Shown here in pieces: positions 53,942 through 64,000 of a stretch of 64,000 bases of DNA (within the stretch, counting starts at the first letter, position 1; the number at the start of each line of letters is the position of its first letter). The DNA is from Hyphomicrobium_A sp963817485 (GTDB lineage Bacteria; Pseudomonadota; Alphaproteobacteria; Rhizobiales; Hyphomicrobiaceae). Location of the stretch: positions 248,001-312,000 of the forward strand of contig CAWFOR010000020.1 of assembly GCA_963817485.1 (NCBI GenBank). Reading direction: 5' to 3'. The notes under the pieces are model-generated. The model saw nothing but the letters and a program-made list of their open reading frames with translations. It did not search any database and had not been told where the DNA came from. A program made the position numbers and the translations under genes.

Positions 53942-55018
53942 GTGAAGGCGACGCAGAAGCTGCACGACATCGGGCAAAGCCTGTGGATCGACGACATCAC
54001 GCGCGACATGCTGGATAGCGGCCGGCTGCGCAAATACATCGACGAGCTTTCGGTGACGGGCCTCACCTCCAACCCGTCGATCTTCGAGAAGGCGGTCGCC
54101 AAGAGCACCTGGTACGACGGCGCCATCGCCAAGCTGGTCAAGGCGGGGCTTGCGGGCGAGTCGCTGTTCTTCGAGCTGGCGCTCGAGGATCTCCGGCGCG
54201 CAGCCGATCTCTTCCTACCCGTGCACCAGCGCACGGCGACCGTCGACGGCTGGGTCTCGCTCGAGGTCTCGCCGCTGCTTGCCTACGATACCAAGGCCAC
54301 CATCGCGGAGGCCAAGCGCCTGTTCAATCGCGCCGGCAAGCCGAACCTCTTCATCAAGATCCCGGGCACCAAGGAAGGGCTGCCGGCGATCGAGGAGTCG
54401 ATCTTTTCAGGTGTAAGCGTGAACGTGACGCTGCTGTTCTCGGGCAGCGATTACCTCGCCGCCGCGGAAGCCTACATGAAGGGGCTGGAGCGCCGCGTCG
54501 CCGCGGGCCTCTCGCCCGACGTGCGCTCGGTCGCCTCCGTGTTCGTCTCCCGCTGGGACCGCGCCGTCGCCGACAAGGTCTCTGACCGGCTGCGCGACAA
54601 GCTCGGCATCGCGGTCGCCAAGGAGGCCTACCGCGCCTATCGCGAGCTCATCGCCGGCGACCGCTGGCAGCGGCTCGAGAATGTCGGCGCGCGCCCGCAG
54701 CGGCTTTTGTTTGCGAGCACCAGCACCAAGGACCCGCGCTCGCCCGACACCATGTACATCACCGCGCTCGCCGCGCCCAATACGGTGAACACCATGCCGG
54801 ACGAGACGCTGCACGCCTTCGCCGATCATGGCAGCGTCGGCAGTCTGGTTCCGGCGGACGGCGGCGACAGCGGCAAGGTGCTGGGCGAGTTCGCATCCGC
54901 CGGCATCGACGTCGATGCGGTGGGGCGGCAGCTGCAGGTCGACGGCGCCAAGGCCTTCGTCAAGTCGTGGCAGGATCTCCTGCAGTCCATCGACGGCAAG
55001 TCGAAAGCCCTGCGATAG
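53942..55018 (+). CDS. tal: Transaldolase
   Basis: A 358-residue transaldolase that moves dihydroxyacetone units between sugar phosphates in the non-oxidative pentose phosphate pathway. Motifs are LSVTGLTSNPSIFEKAVAKS, VDGWVSLEVSPLLAYD and NLFIKIPGTKEGLPAIEE with the Schiff-base Lys, then SVNVTLLFSGSDYLAAAEAY. The start is GTG 53942 with GGGAGAG nine bases upstream. It is followed 11 bases later by pgi. Some bacteria fuse the two genes, which supports a joint role. Confidence 0.95.
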   Translation: MKATQKLHDIGQSLWIDDITRDMLDSGRLRKYIDELSVTGLTSNPSIFEKAVAKSTWYDGAIAKLVKAGLAGESLFFELALEDLRRAADLFLPVHQRTATVDGWVSLEVSPLLAYDTKATIAEAKRLFNRAGKPNLFIKIPGTKEGLPAIEESIFSGVSVNVTLLFSGSDYLAAAEAYMKGLERRVAAGLSPDVRSVASVFVSRWDRAVADKVSDRLRDKLGIAVAKEAYRAYRELIAGDRWQRLENVGARPQRLLFASTSTKDPRSPDTMYITALAAPNTVNTMPDETLHAFADHGSVGSLVPADGGDSGKVLGEFASAGIDVDAVGRQLQVDGAKAFVKSWQDLLQSIDGKSKALR

Positions 55019-55029
55019 GAGACCCGCCG

Positions 55030-56661
55030 ATGGCGGAGGCGCCGACCGGCTCGCGAGCGTGGCAAGCGCTTGCCGACCACCACGGAAAGATCAAGGACAC
55101 GCACCTCCGGCAGCTGTTCGCCGACGATGCCGGCCGCGCTGCGCGCTTCACTGCCGAGGGCGCTGGGATCATCCTCGACTATTCGAAGAACCGCATCACC
55201 GATGCGACGATGCAGCTGCTCGTGCGTCTCGCCGAGGACTGCGGCGTGGCGGCGCGGCGCGACGCCATGTTCCGCGGCGAGAAGATCAACACGACCGAAG
55301 GCCGCGCGGTGCTGCACGTCGCCCTGCGCGCTCCGCGCGGCGCCGTGATCGAGGTCGATGGCAAGAACGTCGTCCCCGGCGTGCACGCCGTGCTCGACCG
55401 CATGGCGGCGTTCGCGGCGAAGGTGCGCGACGGCTCGTGGACCGGCCACACGGGCAAGCGCATCCGCAACGTCGTGAATATCGGCATCGGCGGGTCGTAT
55501 CTCGGCCCTGAGATGGCCTATCAGGCCCTGCGCCGCTACAGCGACCGCGGGCTCAACCTCCGCTTCGTCTCCAATGTCGATGGGGCCGCCTTCAGCGAGG
55601 CAACACACGATCTCGATGCGGCGGAGACGCTGTTCGTCGTCTCGTCCAAAACCTTCACCACGCTCGAGACCATGACCAATGCCGCCACCGCGCGCGCGTG
55701 GCTGGTCGGCAAGCTCGGCTCGGAGGCGGCCGTCGCCCGCCACTTCGCGGCCGTCTCCACCAACACGCAGGCGGTCGAAAAATTCGGCATCGACCCGGCC
55801 AACATGTTCGGGTTTTGGGATTGGGTCGGCGGGCGCTACTCGATGGATTCCGCGATCGGGCTGTCGACCATGATCGCCATCGGAGCCGACAATTTCCGCG
55901 CCATGCTCGACGGCTTCCACGCCATGGACGAGCACTTCCGCACGGCGCCATTGCCCAAGAACCTGCCGGTGCTGCTGGGGCTGCTGACCGTCTGGTACAA
56001 CAACTTCTTCGGCGCCGAGGCGATCGGCGTCATGCCCTACGCCCAGCCGCTCGCGCGCTTCCCGGCCTATCTGCAGCAGTTGCAGATGGAGAGCAACGGC
56101 AAGTCGGTCGATCTCGATGCACGCCGCGTCGGCTACCAGACCGGGCCCATCTTCTGGGGCGAGCCCGGCACCGATGCGCAGCACTCCTTCTATCAGCTCA
56201 TCCACCAGGGGACGAAGCTCATCCCCTGCGACCTCATCGGCTTCCTCGAGCCGCTGAGCGCGCTTGCCGAGCACCACGATCTCTTGATGGCTAACCTCTT
56301 TGCCCAAGCGGAGGCGCTGGCTTTCGGCAAAACCGCGGCCGAGCTCTCAGCCGAAGGCGTTCCGGCCGCGCAGATCCCGTTCCGCGTCGCAGAAGGCAAC
56401 CGCCCGACCAACATGATCCTGGCCGAGCGCCTCGATCCGCGCACGCTCGGTGCGCTCGTTGCGCTCTACGAGCACAGCACCTTCACGCAAGGCGCGATCT
56501 GGGCGATCGACTCGTTCGACCAGTGGGGCGTGGAGCTGGGGAAGGTGCTGGCAAACCGCATCGTGCCGGAGATCAAGGCCGCATCCGAGTCGCAGCTCGC
56601 ACACGACAGCTCGACGAACGCGCTCATCCGGCGCTACCGCGCGCATCGCGCGCGGAGCTGA
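55030..56661 (+). CDS. pgi: Glucose-6-phosphate isomerase
   Basis: A 543-residue isomerase interconverting glucose-6-phosphate and fructose-6-phosphate. Signature 1 (DWVGGRYSMDSAIGL), the phosphate-binding VVSSKTFTTLETM, NIGIGGSYLGPEMAY, and signature 2 (SFDQWGVELGKVLAN) with the catalytic Lys are all present. The ATG at 55030 has AGGAG nine bases before it. An in-frame start at 54967 overlaps tal and adds nothing conserved. It is cotranscribed with tal. Confidence 0.97.
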   Translation: MAEAPTGSRAWQALADHHGKIKDTHLRQLFADDAGRAARFTAEGAGIILDYSKNRITDATMQLLVRLAEDCGVAARRDAMFRGEKINTTEGRAVLHVALRAPRGAVIEVDGKNVVPGVHAVLDRMAAFAAKVRDGSWTGHTGKRIRNVVNIGIGGSYLGPEMAYQALRRYSDRGLNLRFVSNVDGAAFSEATHDLDAAETLFVVSSKTFTTLETMTNAATARAWLVGKLGSEAAVARHFAAVSTNTQAVEKFGIDPANMFGFWDWVGGRYSMDSAIGLSTMIAIGADNFRAMLDGFHAMDEHFRTAPLPKNLPVLLGLLTVWYNNFFGAEAIGVMPYAQPLARFPAYLQQLQMESNGKSVDLDARRVGYQTGPIFWGEPGTDAQHSFYQLIHQGTKLIPCDLIGFLEPLSALAEHHDLLMANLFAQAEALAFGKTAAELSAEGVPAAQIPFRVAEGNRPTNMILAERLDPRTLGALVALYEHSTFTQGAIWAIDSFDQWGVELGKVLANRIVPEIKAASESQLAHDSSTNALIRRYRAHRARS

Positions 56662-56729
56662 ACGCAACATCATTGTGCGGGCCCGGCTCGCGCCGGACCC
56701 GCAACTGGTCGTCGAAGGCTCGCGGAGCC

Positions 56730-57248
56730 CTACGACTTCGCCAGCACCCCGGCGAACGCCTCGGAGATCAGTCCGAAGATGGCGCCGCCGATCATCGAGA
56801 GCGCGACCACGGCAGCCGGGTTGTGCACGTCCGGCTGCGTCAGCTTGGCGACGCCGTCGGAAGTCAGCAGCGCGAGCGCCACGGTTGCCGCGTAGCCGTA
56901 GACCGTCGCCGGGATCGCCGAGAAGATCGGGATGTTGGACCCGAGGATCATCAGCCCGACGCCGATTGCGACGCAGATGCCGGCCCAGATAGGCAGCCCC
57001 AGCGTCTCGGCGAAGCCGAGCTTGGTGATGGCAAGCAGCGTGAGCACGGCCCACACGATGCCCCACAGGTTGGCGAGCACGCTCTTGGTGAAGCCCCCGA
57101 TTTTGCCGCCGCAGTGATAGAAGCTCGCCCACGCGATGAAGGCGGCCCAGATCTGCAGGCCGAGGCCGAGGAAGTCCGAAAGATAAAGATAGGTCGCAAC
57201 GCCGCCTAATAGGCCGATGCTGACCGCGAGTGCGGTGACGATTCCCAT
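56730..57248 (-). CDS. DUF1097 membrane protein
   Basis: A 172-residue protein with about five membrane helices. The pattern GIVTALAVSIGLLGGVATYL, WASFYHCGGKIGGFTKSVLA (Cys-Gly-Gly motif) and NLWGIVWAVL fits DUF1097, to which E. coli YcdZ belongs. Function is unknown. The gene stands alone, convergent with pgi. Confidence 0.87.
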   Translation of the reverse strand: MGIVTALAVSIGLLGGVATYLYLSDFLGLGLQIWAAFIAWASFYHCGGKIGGFTKSVLANLWGIVWAVLTLLAITKLGFAETLGLPIWAGICVAIGVGLMILGSNIPIFSAIPATVYGYAATVALALLTSDGVAKLTQPDVHNPAAVVALSMIGGAIFGLISEAFAGVLAKS

Positions 57249-57516
57249 TGTGTTTTCCCCTATGGCCGGAGCGGTTTGGTTGCTCTGCTTGGCGATGCTC
57301 CGGGTAGGGACACATTACCCCCAATTGGTGTGGCCGGTTTGTCACATTGGCTCGATCATGCTCAAAGATTGGTCATAACTCTGGCCAATCGCGGGCTCGC
57401 GAGACCCCGCGATGCCTGCAATTCGAGCGATCCGTCTCACGGGACCTCAAGCAAGACCTGCTACCCGGATGGGCTTCCCCGCGGCGTTGCGCAGCGCCCG
57501 GCCAACGGAGCCCCCG

Positions 57517-58659
57517 ATGACCCCAATGAACAGAACCTCCACGCTCTTTCGCGGCATCGCCGCCGCCACCGCTTTCACTTTCGCGGCCGCGACCAGCGCC
57601 AGCGCCTGCACCGGCATCTTCCTGAAGAACGCCGACGGTAGCTTCGTGCACGGACGCACGCTCGAGTTCGGCATCCCGGTGGCGATCGATTTTGCCGTCG
57701 AGCCGCGCGGCTACAACTTTACGGGCTCGACGCCGCTGGGCGACGGCAAGAAGTGGACGACCAAGTACGGCGCGCTGGGTGCCATCGCGTTCGGCAACCT
57801 CGGCATCATGGACGGCATCAACGAGAAGGGCCTCGCGATCGGCACCTTCTATTTCCCGACCTATGCCGAGTACACGCCGACGACGCCGCAGAACCAGGCC
57901 AAGTCGATGTCGTCGATCGACTTCTCCAATTGGATCCTGACCCAGTTCTCGAGTGTGGACGAGGTGCGTGCCGCGATCGAGAATGGCGAGGCAATCGTGG
58001 CGCCGACGCTGATCCCCGGCTGGCCGGGGGGAGTGCAGCCGTTCCACTGGATCGTCACCGACAAGGGCGGCAAGAGCCTCGTCATCGAGCCCATCGGCGG
58101 CAAGCTGGTGCTCTACGACAATCCCCTCGGCATCCTCACCAACTCGCCGAGCTTCGATTGGCACATGACGAACCTGCGCAACTACATCGCGCTCAGTCCG
58201 CGTGACGTGCCGCCGGTCAAGTTCGACGGCAAGACATTCGCCAGCTTCGGCATGGGTGCCGGCATGCTGGGTCTGCCGGGCGACTTCACGCCGCCGTCGC
58301 GCTTTGTGCGCGCCGCCGTGTTCAGCGCGACTGCCTTTGCAGCCCCCGACGCGTCCGCCGGTGTGTTCAGTGGCTTCCACATCCTCAACAACTTCGACAT
58401 CCCCCACGGCGTCGCGCGCACCAACGAGGGTGGCGGTCTGCATGCCGACGAGACACTGTTCACGGTCATGCGTGACCCGCAGAACCTGCGCATGTACTAC
58501 AAGAGCTATAACGACCAGACGATCCGCATGGTCGACCTCAACCGCTTCGATCTCGACGCCAAGGACGTCATGAAGTTGCCGACGGCGTCGGACACGCAGC
58601 CGGTGGTCGACATGAGCGGCAAGTTCCAGGCGCGCAAGACGGCGGCGAGCGCGCAGTAA
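57517..58659 (+). CDS. Exported linear-amide hydrolase (choloylglycine hydrolase/penicillin V acylase family)
   Basis: A 380-residue Ntn-hydrolase. The signal peptide ends FAAATSASA directly before CTGIFLKN, so cleavage exposes the catalytic Cys at the new N-terminus, as in Gram-negative penicillin V acylases. Other family residues are GRTLEFGIPV (Arg and Glu/Asp of the site), GINEKGLAIGTFYFP, and TNSPSFDWHMTNLRNY (Asn). Such enzymes cleave penicillin V, bile salts or N-acyl homoserine lactones. For an environmental alphaproteobacterium, acyl-homoserine lactone turnover is the more plausible inference. ATG 57517 has CGGAG upstream. Confidence 0.9.
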   Translation: MTPMNRTSTLFRGIAAATAFTFAAATSASACTGIFLKNADGSFVHGRTLEFGIPVAIDFAVEPRGYNFTGSTPLGDGKKWTTKYGALGAIAFGNLGIMDGINEKGLAIGTFYFPTYAEYTPTTPQNQAKSMSSIDFSNWILTQFSSVDEVRAAIENGEAIVAPTLIPGWPGGVQPFHWIVTDKGGKSLVIEPIGGKLVLYDNPLGILTNSPSFDWHMTNLRNYIALSPRDVPPVKFDGKTFASFGMGAGMLGLPGDFTPPSRFVRAAVFSATAFAAPDASAGVFSGFHILNNFDIPHGVARTNEGGGLHADETLFTVMRDPQNLRMYYKSYNDQTIRMVDLNRFDLDAKDVMKLPTASDTQPVVDMSGKFQARKTAASAQ

Positions 58660-58668
58660 CGCTTGAGG

Positions 58669-60210
58669 TCAGAGCGAGGCGACGAACGCGAGCAGCGCCT
58701 CGCGCTCGCTCTGGCTCAGCGCCGCAAAGCCGTCGCGTGCGGCTTGCGCCTCTCCCCCGTGCCAGAGGATGGCTTCCTCGAGGTTGCGCGCGCGCCCGTC
58801 GTGCAGGAACAGCGTGTGGCCGTTGACGATCCGGGTGAGGCCAAGGCCCCACAGCGGCGGGGTGCGCCACTCGCGCCCGTCCGCCATGCCTTCGGGGCGG
58901 TTGTCGGCGAGGCCCTCGCCCATGTCGTGCAGCAACAGGTCGGAGTAGGGCCAGATCTTCTGATTGCTGAGCTGGGGTTGGCCCTCGACTTTGCCGGTGG
59001 TGAACGATGGCGTGTGGCAGCCCTGGCAGTTCAGCGCATAGAACAGCGCCTTGCCGTCGGCGACCTTCGCATCGGTGAAATCGCGGCGCGGAGGCACCGC
59101 CAGGTTCTGCGCGTAGAACACGACGAGGTCGAACAGCTTCGCGCCCACCTCAACGCCCCCGTCGCGCGCGCTGTTGCCGTTGGGTGCGTTGAGGCAGAAC
59201 GCCTGCGCCTGCGTGCAATCGCCCGAGGGCTTGGGCACCACCGGATTCGAGATGCCGATATCGGTCGCGAATGCGGTGCCGGTTTGCTGCCGGATCGAGG
59301 GGACGCCGGCCTTCCACCCGAAGCGGCCCAGCTCCAGCCGGTTGTCGACGATGGACCAGACCTCGTTTGCGCGCCCCGAGATGCCGTCGCCGTCCTTGTC
59401 GTCGGGGTCGGCATGGGCGCGGATCTGCTCCTCCGGGATCGCCTCGATGAGGCCGAGCCCGATCATGGGCGGCGCCACGCGCGGCGACAGCATGGTCTTG
59501 GGGTGCAGCGGCCCGTACTTGAGGTCCGCAATGGAGTAGGTCGGCCGCCGCAGGCTCACGGTTGAACCGTCGCCCAGCTTGATCGGCATCTCCTCGTAGG
59601 TGACGTGCATGTGGCCTTCGTTGTCGTGGCCCTGCACCGCCGTCTCCTGTAGCTGCGCGCCGTAGGTCGGCTCGTCGATGGAGTTCACCTTGTGCTCGGC
59701 GATGAGGCGGCGTTGCTCGTCGGTCTCCGGCGGGATCGAGAGGCGCAGGAACATCGATTCCGCCGTGTCCTGCGGAAAGTTGCCGTTGGGCGGATGCCCG
59801 CGGCCGTCCTTAAGATGGCAACTCTGGCAGGAGCGCGAATTGTAAAGGGGCCCGAGTCCGTCGGAGCCTTGGGTCGACGACGGCGCCGACACCCACAGCT
59901 TGCGGAAGATGGCGTTGCCGACCTTGAAGCGCGCCTCACCCTCAAAGCCGATGCCGCGCGAGAAGTGCGAGAACGCGTCATGCGTGTCGATGCTCTCGTC
60001 CGTCGTCGCCGTGCCGCCGGGGAACGCCTCGTCGGGCTCATCGGGCGGCGGTCGCCCCTGCAAAGCCGCCTGTTCTGTGACTTGCTGCTCCAGTTTGCTG
60101 TCCACGGCGCCGAGACCGCCCGTGCTCATGAGCGCGGCCAGGCAGACCGCGGCAAGACCCGGCGCCAGCAGCAGTGTCAGCCGCGGTTTTGTTCCCTTGC
60201 TATGGGCCAT
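58669..60210 (-). CDS. Di-haem oxidoreductase-like protein (thiol oxidoreductase/DUF1111 family)
   Basis: A 513-residue exported protein (membrane-spanning signal LTLLLAPGLAAVCLAALMS) with two CxxCH haem-attachment sites: SCQSCHLKDGRGHP near residue 125 and LNCQGCHTPSFTTG in the C-terminal third. FLHDGRARNLEEAILWHGGE at the end is typical of this peroxidase-like family. It lies directly downstream of the imelysin gene on the same strand. The imelysin, di-haem protein, second imelysin and DUF1513 genes form a known association linked to iron uptake. ATG 60210 is chosen at the signal peptide. The electron partner is unknown. Confidence 0.9.
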   Translation of the reverse strand: MAHSKGTKPRLTLLLAPGLAAVCLAALMSTGGLGAVDSKLEQQVTEQAALQGRPPPDEPDEAFPGGTATTDESIDTHDAFSHFSRGIGFEGEARFKVGNAIFRKLWVSAPSSTQGSDGLGPLYNSRSCQSCHLKDGRGHPPNGNFPQDTAESMFLRLSIPPETDEQRRLIAEHKVNSIDEPTYGAQLQETAVQGHDNEGHMHVTYEEMPIKLGDGSTVSLRRPTYSIADLKYGPLHPKTMLSPRVAPPMIGLGLIEAIPEEQIRAHADPDDKDGDGISGRANEVWSIVDNRLELGRFGWKAGVPSIRQQTGTAFATDIGISNPVVPKPSGDCTQAQAFCLNAPNGNSARDGGVEVGAKLFDLVVFYAQNLAVPPRRDFTDAKVADGKALFYALNCQGCHTPSFTTGKVEGQPQLSNQKIWPYSDLLLHDMGEGLADNRPEGMADGREWRTPPLWGLGLTRIVNGHTLFLHDGRARNLEEAILWHGGEAQAARDGFAALSQSEREALLAFVASL

Positions 60211-60304
60211 TGAAGAGCATCGGTGACCTCGAGGTTGCCTTGCCTCGCGCACAAGCAGGCGCGGGCGCAAGTCGCCCCCGCCTAGCGCCCATTCTGGCAC
60301 CCTC

Positions 60305-61597
<1,293 letters not shown>

Positions 61598-61720
61598 GGA
61601 AAGTGTCCTCTCGAAATCCCGACTATGGCCGCTGTGGTCGAGGCTCGTTCGTTTGCGCGCCTCAGGCCGCGCCCCCCGCGGGCTGCGCTTTCGGCGCCCT
61701 TGCAGCGATCAATGTCGCGA

Positions 61721-61740
61721 TGAGAATGATTTCGTACTCA
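61721..61740. promoter_or_regulatory. Candidate iron-regulator (Fur-family) operator
   Basis: TGAGAATGATTTCGTACTCA lies in the 316-base gap between the two divergent imelysin genes. Its ends TGAG/CTCA are complementary and 14 of 20 positions are symmetric. The left half GAGAATGAT resembles Fur-box half-sites. Imelysin genes are often iron-regulated. The rest of the gap shows nothing else recognisable. Confidence 0.5.
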
Positions 61741-61913
61741 CCAAGTCAAGAATATTTTCGGGGGCGCGAGGTGTGGGAGAGCATTTATCGGCCGCGACGC
61801 TGTGGCGCGGCGCTGCAGGTGATACTTTGCCGGCTTCGGCGGCCATAGGGGAAGGTCCACAAAATCGGGCGGGGGCTGATGCAGATCAGAATTCACATCG
61901 ACGAGCACCGGAC

Positions 61914-63017
61914 GTGCTGAGAGCGGTGGCCATCGTATTGGGTCTTGCAGCTTCGGTCGCGTTCGCACTCGGCGCGGGCGCTGCCGAGCGCGCGGTGCCG
62001 TCCTATGCCGAGACGACCACGAAAATCGTCGATAAGTATCTCGCCCCGCGCTTCGAGAAGTTCCAAAAGGCCATCGCCAAGCTCGCAGACGATCTCGATG
62101 CGACCTGCAACGGCAAGCCCGAGCGCCTCTCCGCCGCGCGCGAGGACTTCGATCAGGTTGTGCTCGCTTGGGCGGAGATCGAGTTCCTGCGCTTTGGCCC
62201 CATGGCGGTGACCGGGCGCCCGGAGCGCATTTCGTTCTGGCCCGATCCGCGCGGGTTCATGCAGCGCCAGCTCCGCACGTTGGTCGCGAAGCGCGATGCA
62301 ACCGCGCTCGAGCCGGCGGCGCTTGCCGCAAAGAGCGCGGCCATCCAGGGTCTGCCCGCGCTCGAGAGCCTGCTCACGGCAAAGCCGCCGATCACCTCCG
62401 AAGATGAGGACGGGCGCTATCGCTGCCGCCTTGCCGTTGCGATCGCCAAGAACCTGCAAGGGATCGCAGGAGATCTCGTCGCGGAATGGGGCGGGGACAA
62501 AGGCTGGCGCGCCCGCATGCTGGCGCCCGGTCCCGACAATGCGAGCTACAAGACGGCGGCCGAAGCGCAGGCCGAGTTCGCCCGCGCGCTCGTGACCGGG
62601 CTGCAGATGATCCAGGATCGGCAAGTGGCTCCGCTCGTGGCTGCCAACGCGGGCACCGAGCCGGCCGCCGCAAAGCAGCCGTTGCAGCTCCCCTACGCCG
62701 CCGCGGGCTTGAGCAGCCGTTACGTCGCAGCGGAGGTCGCCTCGCTCAAGGCTCTGTACGAGAGCCTGGACCTCGGACGCAACGTTCCCGAAGACAAGGC
62801 CTGGATGCCCCGCTGGATCACGCAGGCGTGGGAGAGGCTCGCGCACGATGCCCCGGCCGCGATAGAAAAGGGTGCGGGCGAGAAGGGCGATCCGGAACGC
62901 GCGCGCGAGCTGCGCTCGTTGCGCTTCCACGTGGACAACATCCGCAAGCTCGTCGGGCGCGAGCTCGCTCCGCTCGCGGGCCTGACGATAGGGTTCAACG
63001 AGCTCGATGGCGATTGA
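61914..63017 (+). CDS. Imelysin-2-type periplasmic protein
   Basis: A 367-residue exported protein. A signal peptide (AVAIVLGLAASVAFALGAGA) precedes an imelysin-like domain with FEKFQKAIAKLADDLD, WAEIEFLRFGPMA, FWPDPRGFMQRQL and IQGLPALESLL, where the GxHxxE motif of the first imelysin has become GLPALE, as is usual in this second subtype. The start is unclear: GTG 61914 (used) or GTG 61926. It forms an operon with the DUF1513 gene 4 bases downstream. A role in periplasmic iron handling is inferred from the cluster. Confidence 0.88.
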   Translation: MLRAVAIVLGLAASVAFALGAGAAERAVPSYAETTTKIVDKYLAPRFEKFQKAIAKLADDLDATCNGKPERLSAAREDFDQVVLAWAEIEFLRFGPMAVTGRPERISFWPDPRGFMQRQLRTLVAKRDATALEPAALAAKSAAIQGLPALESLLTAKPPITSEDEDGRYRCRLAVAIAKNLQGIAGDLVAEWGGDKGWRARMLAPGPDNASYKTAAEAQAEFARALVTGLQMIQDRQVAPLVAANAGTEPAAAKQPLQLPYAAAGLSSRYVAAEVASLKALYESLDLGRNVPEDKAWMPRWITQAWERLAHDAPAAIEKGAGEKGDPERARELRSLRFHVDNIRKLVGRELAPLAGLTIGFNELDGD

Positions 63018-63021
63018 GGCG

Positions 63022-64000
63022 ATGCAGATCGACCGGCGCAGCTTCCTGATCGGCTCCGCGCTGGCGCTGGGCTCGGCCTCGCACGCCTTCGCGGGCGTGC
63101 TATCGCCCGATGATGCGGTGGACGCCGGTGCTGGCGACTTCATCGCCGCGTGCCGGCGTGCGGATGGCACCTACTCGGTCGTGGTGCTGCGGCTCGATGG
63201 CTCGATCGTGCGCGAGCTGCCGCTGCGGGACCGAGGCCACGACATCGCGCTCGAGCCCACAAGCGGTCAGGCGGTGGTGTTCGCGCGCCGCCCCGGCTCG
63301 TTCGCGCTCGCCTTCGATGTGCGGGGCCGGCGCGAGCCGGTGCTGTTCACGACGCCGCCGAACCGCCACTTCTACGGTCACGGCGTGTTCTCGCCGGACG
63401 GACGCCTGCTCTACGCGACCGAGCACGACAACGAGACGCGCGACGGCCTCCTCGGCGTCTATGGCGCCACGCAAGGCTACAAGCGCATCGGCGAGCTGAA
63501 GACGTTCGGCATCGGCCCGCACGAGGTGATCCTGCTCGCCGACGGCAAGACGCTCGCCGTCGCCAACGGCGGCATCGAGACCCACGTCGAAGCGGGCGGT
63601 ACAGGACGCGAGAAGCTCAACATCGACACCATGAGCCCGTCGCTCGCTTTCATCGACAGCGCCACCGGCGACCTCATCGCCCAGCACAACCAGAGCCGCG
63701 ATTTGCACAAGCTCTCGATCCGCCACATCGCGGCGGACGCGCGCGGCGCGGTCTGGTTCGGCGCGCAGTGGGAGGGCGAGGCGGAGGAGACGCCCGAGCT
63801 CATCGGCTTCGCCGGCATCGACAAGCCATTGCGCATCATCGAGCCGGAGACGCCGCGGGGCGCCGATCTTGCCGGCTACATCGGGGCAGTGGCGATCAGC
63901 GGCGACAGGCGCGTGCTGGCGGCCTCGGCCCCGCGCGCCGGCCGCATCGTCTACGTCGACACCGAGCGCGCGGCGATCATCGGCGAGACGCCGCTCATCG
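63022..64000 (+). CDS. DUF1513 protein, 3' end outside the window
   Basis: About 326 codons are visible with no stop before the window ends. The N-terminus IDRRSFLIGSALALGSASHA is a twin-arginine-like signal, suggesting export of a folded protein by the tatABC system encoded at 14.8 kb. The rest forms beta-propeller-like blades (HFYGHGVFSPDGRLLYATEH, FGIGPHEVILLADGKTLAVA), as in DUF1513. GAGG lies five bases before the ATG. This family accompanies imelysins and di-haem proteins. Its molecular role is unknown. Confidence 0.88.
   Translation, partial: MQIDRRSFLIGSALALGSASHAFAGVLSPDDAVDAGAGDFIAACRRADGTYSVVVLRLDGSIVRELPLRDRGHDIALEPTSGQAVVFARRPGSFALAFDVRGRREPVLFTTPPNRHFYGHGVFSPDGRLLYATEHDNETRDGLLGVYGATQGYKRIGELKTFGIGPHEVILLADGKTLAVANGGIETHVEAGGTGREKLNIDTMSPSLAFIDSATGDLIAQHNQSRDLHKLSIRHIAADARGAVWFGAQWEGEAEETPELIGFAGIDKPLRIIEPETPRGADLAGYIGAVAISGDRRVLAASAPRAGRIVYVDTERAAIIGETPLI

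Overview
The window is GC-rich, densely coded chromosomal DNA from an alphaproteobacterium, most likely of the order Hyphomicrobiales (Rhizobiales). The evidence is a long run of genes in an order I know from that group: xthA, erpA, dgt, argS, a SPOR protein, nagZ, scpA, scpB, tatABC, serS, surE, an NlpD-type LysM protein, a DUF815 ATPase, yajC, secD, secF, an Mth938 protein, a phytoene-synthase-like protein and trmFO (5.5-29.8 kb). A second conserved block is bamE, a CBP3-type chaperone, DUF177, plsX, fabH, ihfA and a MerR gene (35.9-40.9 kb). An ExoR homologue and a CtrA-type site fit the same assignment. Genus cannot be fixed from the sequence alone.

Layout. 0-5.5 kb: 3' end of ilvD, an ExoR-like Sel1 protein, a macro-domain protein, a secreted protein, a TPR protein and a broken patatin-like gene. 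5.5-29.8 kb: the conserved housekeeping block for DNA repair, Fe-S delivery, arginyl- and seryl-tRNA charging, chromosome segregation, Tat and Sec export, division-linked cell-wall activation, probable complex I assembly and tRNA modification. 30-35.8 kb: small membrane and secreted proteins and a K+-independent proton-pumping pyrophosphatase. 35.9-41.8 kb: outer membrane assembly, fatty acid/phospholipid initiation, IHF, a phosphopantetheinyl transferase and tRNA-Pro(GGG). 42-46 kb: a cold-shock protein and a stand-alone TIR protein of unusual architecture. 46-53 kb: an RNA methyltransferase, two transporters and two adjacent GTPases. 53-56.7 kb: pgl, tal and pgi. 57-64 kb: a secreted Ntn-hydrolase and a divergent iron-associated cluster (di-haem protein, two imelysins, DUF1513 protein cut by the window end).

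Sequence quality. Eight genes in the first half (patatin, argS, tatB, serS, surE, nlpD-like, secD and one small gene) are broken by single-base frameshifts. Fourteen of the 16 junctions I resolved are explained by one extra A after GC, or its complement, one extra T before GC. Because several of these genes are essential, I read them as errors in the sequence, not pseudogenes. I saw none from 32 to 64 kb.

The least conventional gene is the 1080-residue TIR protein (42714-45956): a cytoplasmic TIR domain with the NADase glutamate in place, one membrane helix, a beta-propeller-like region and a C-terminal SPOR domain that would lie in the periplasm. The GTPase pair at 49.9-52.7 kb is the second candidate for a little-described system.
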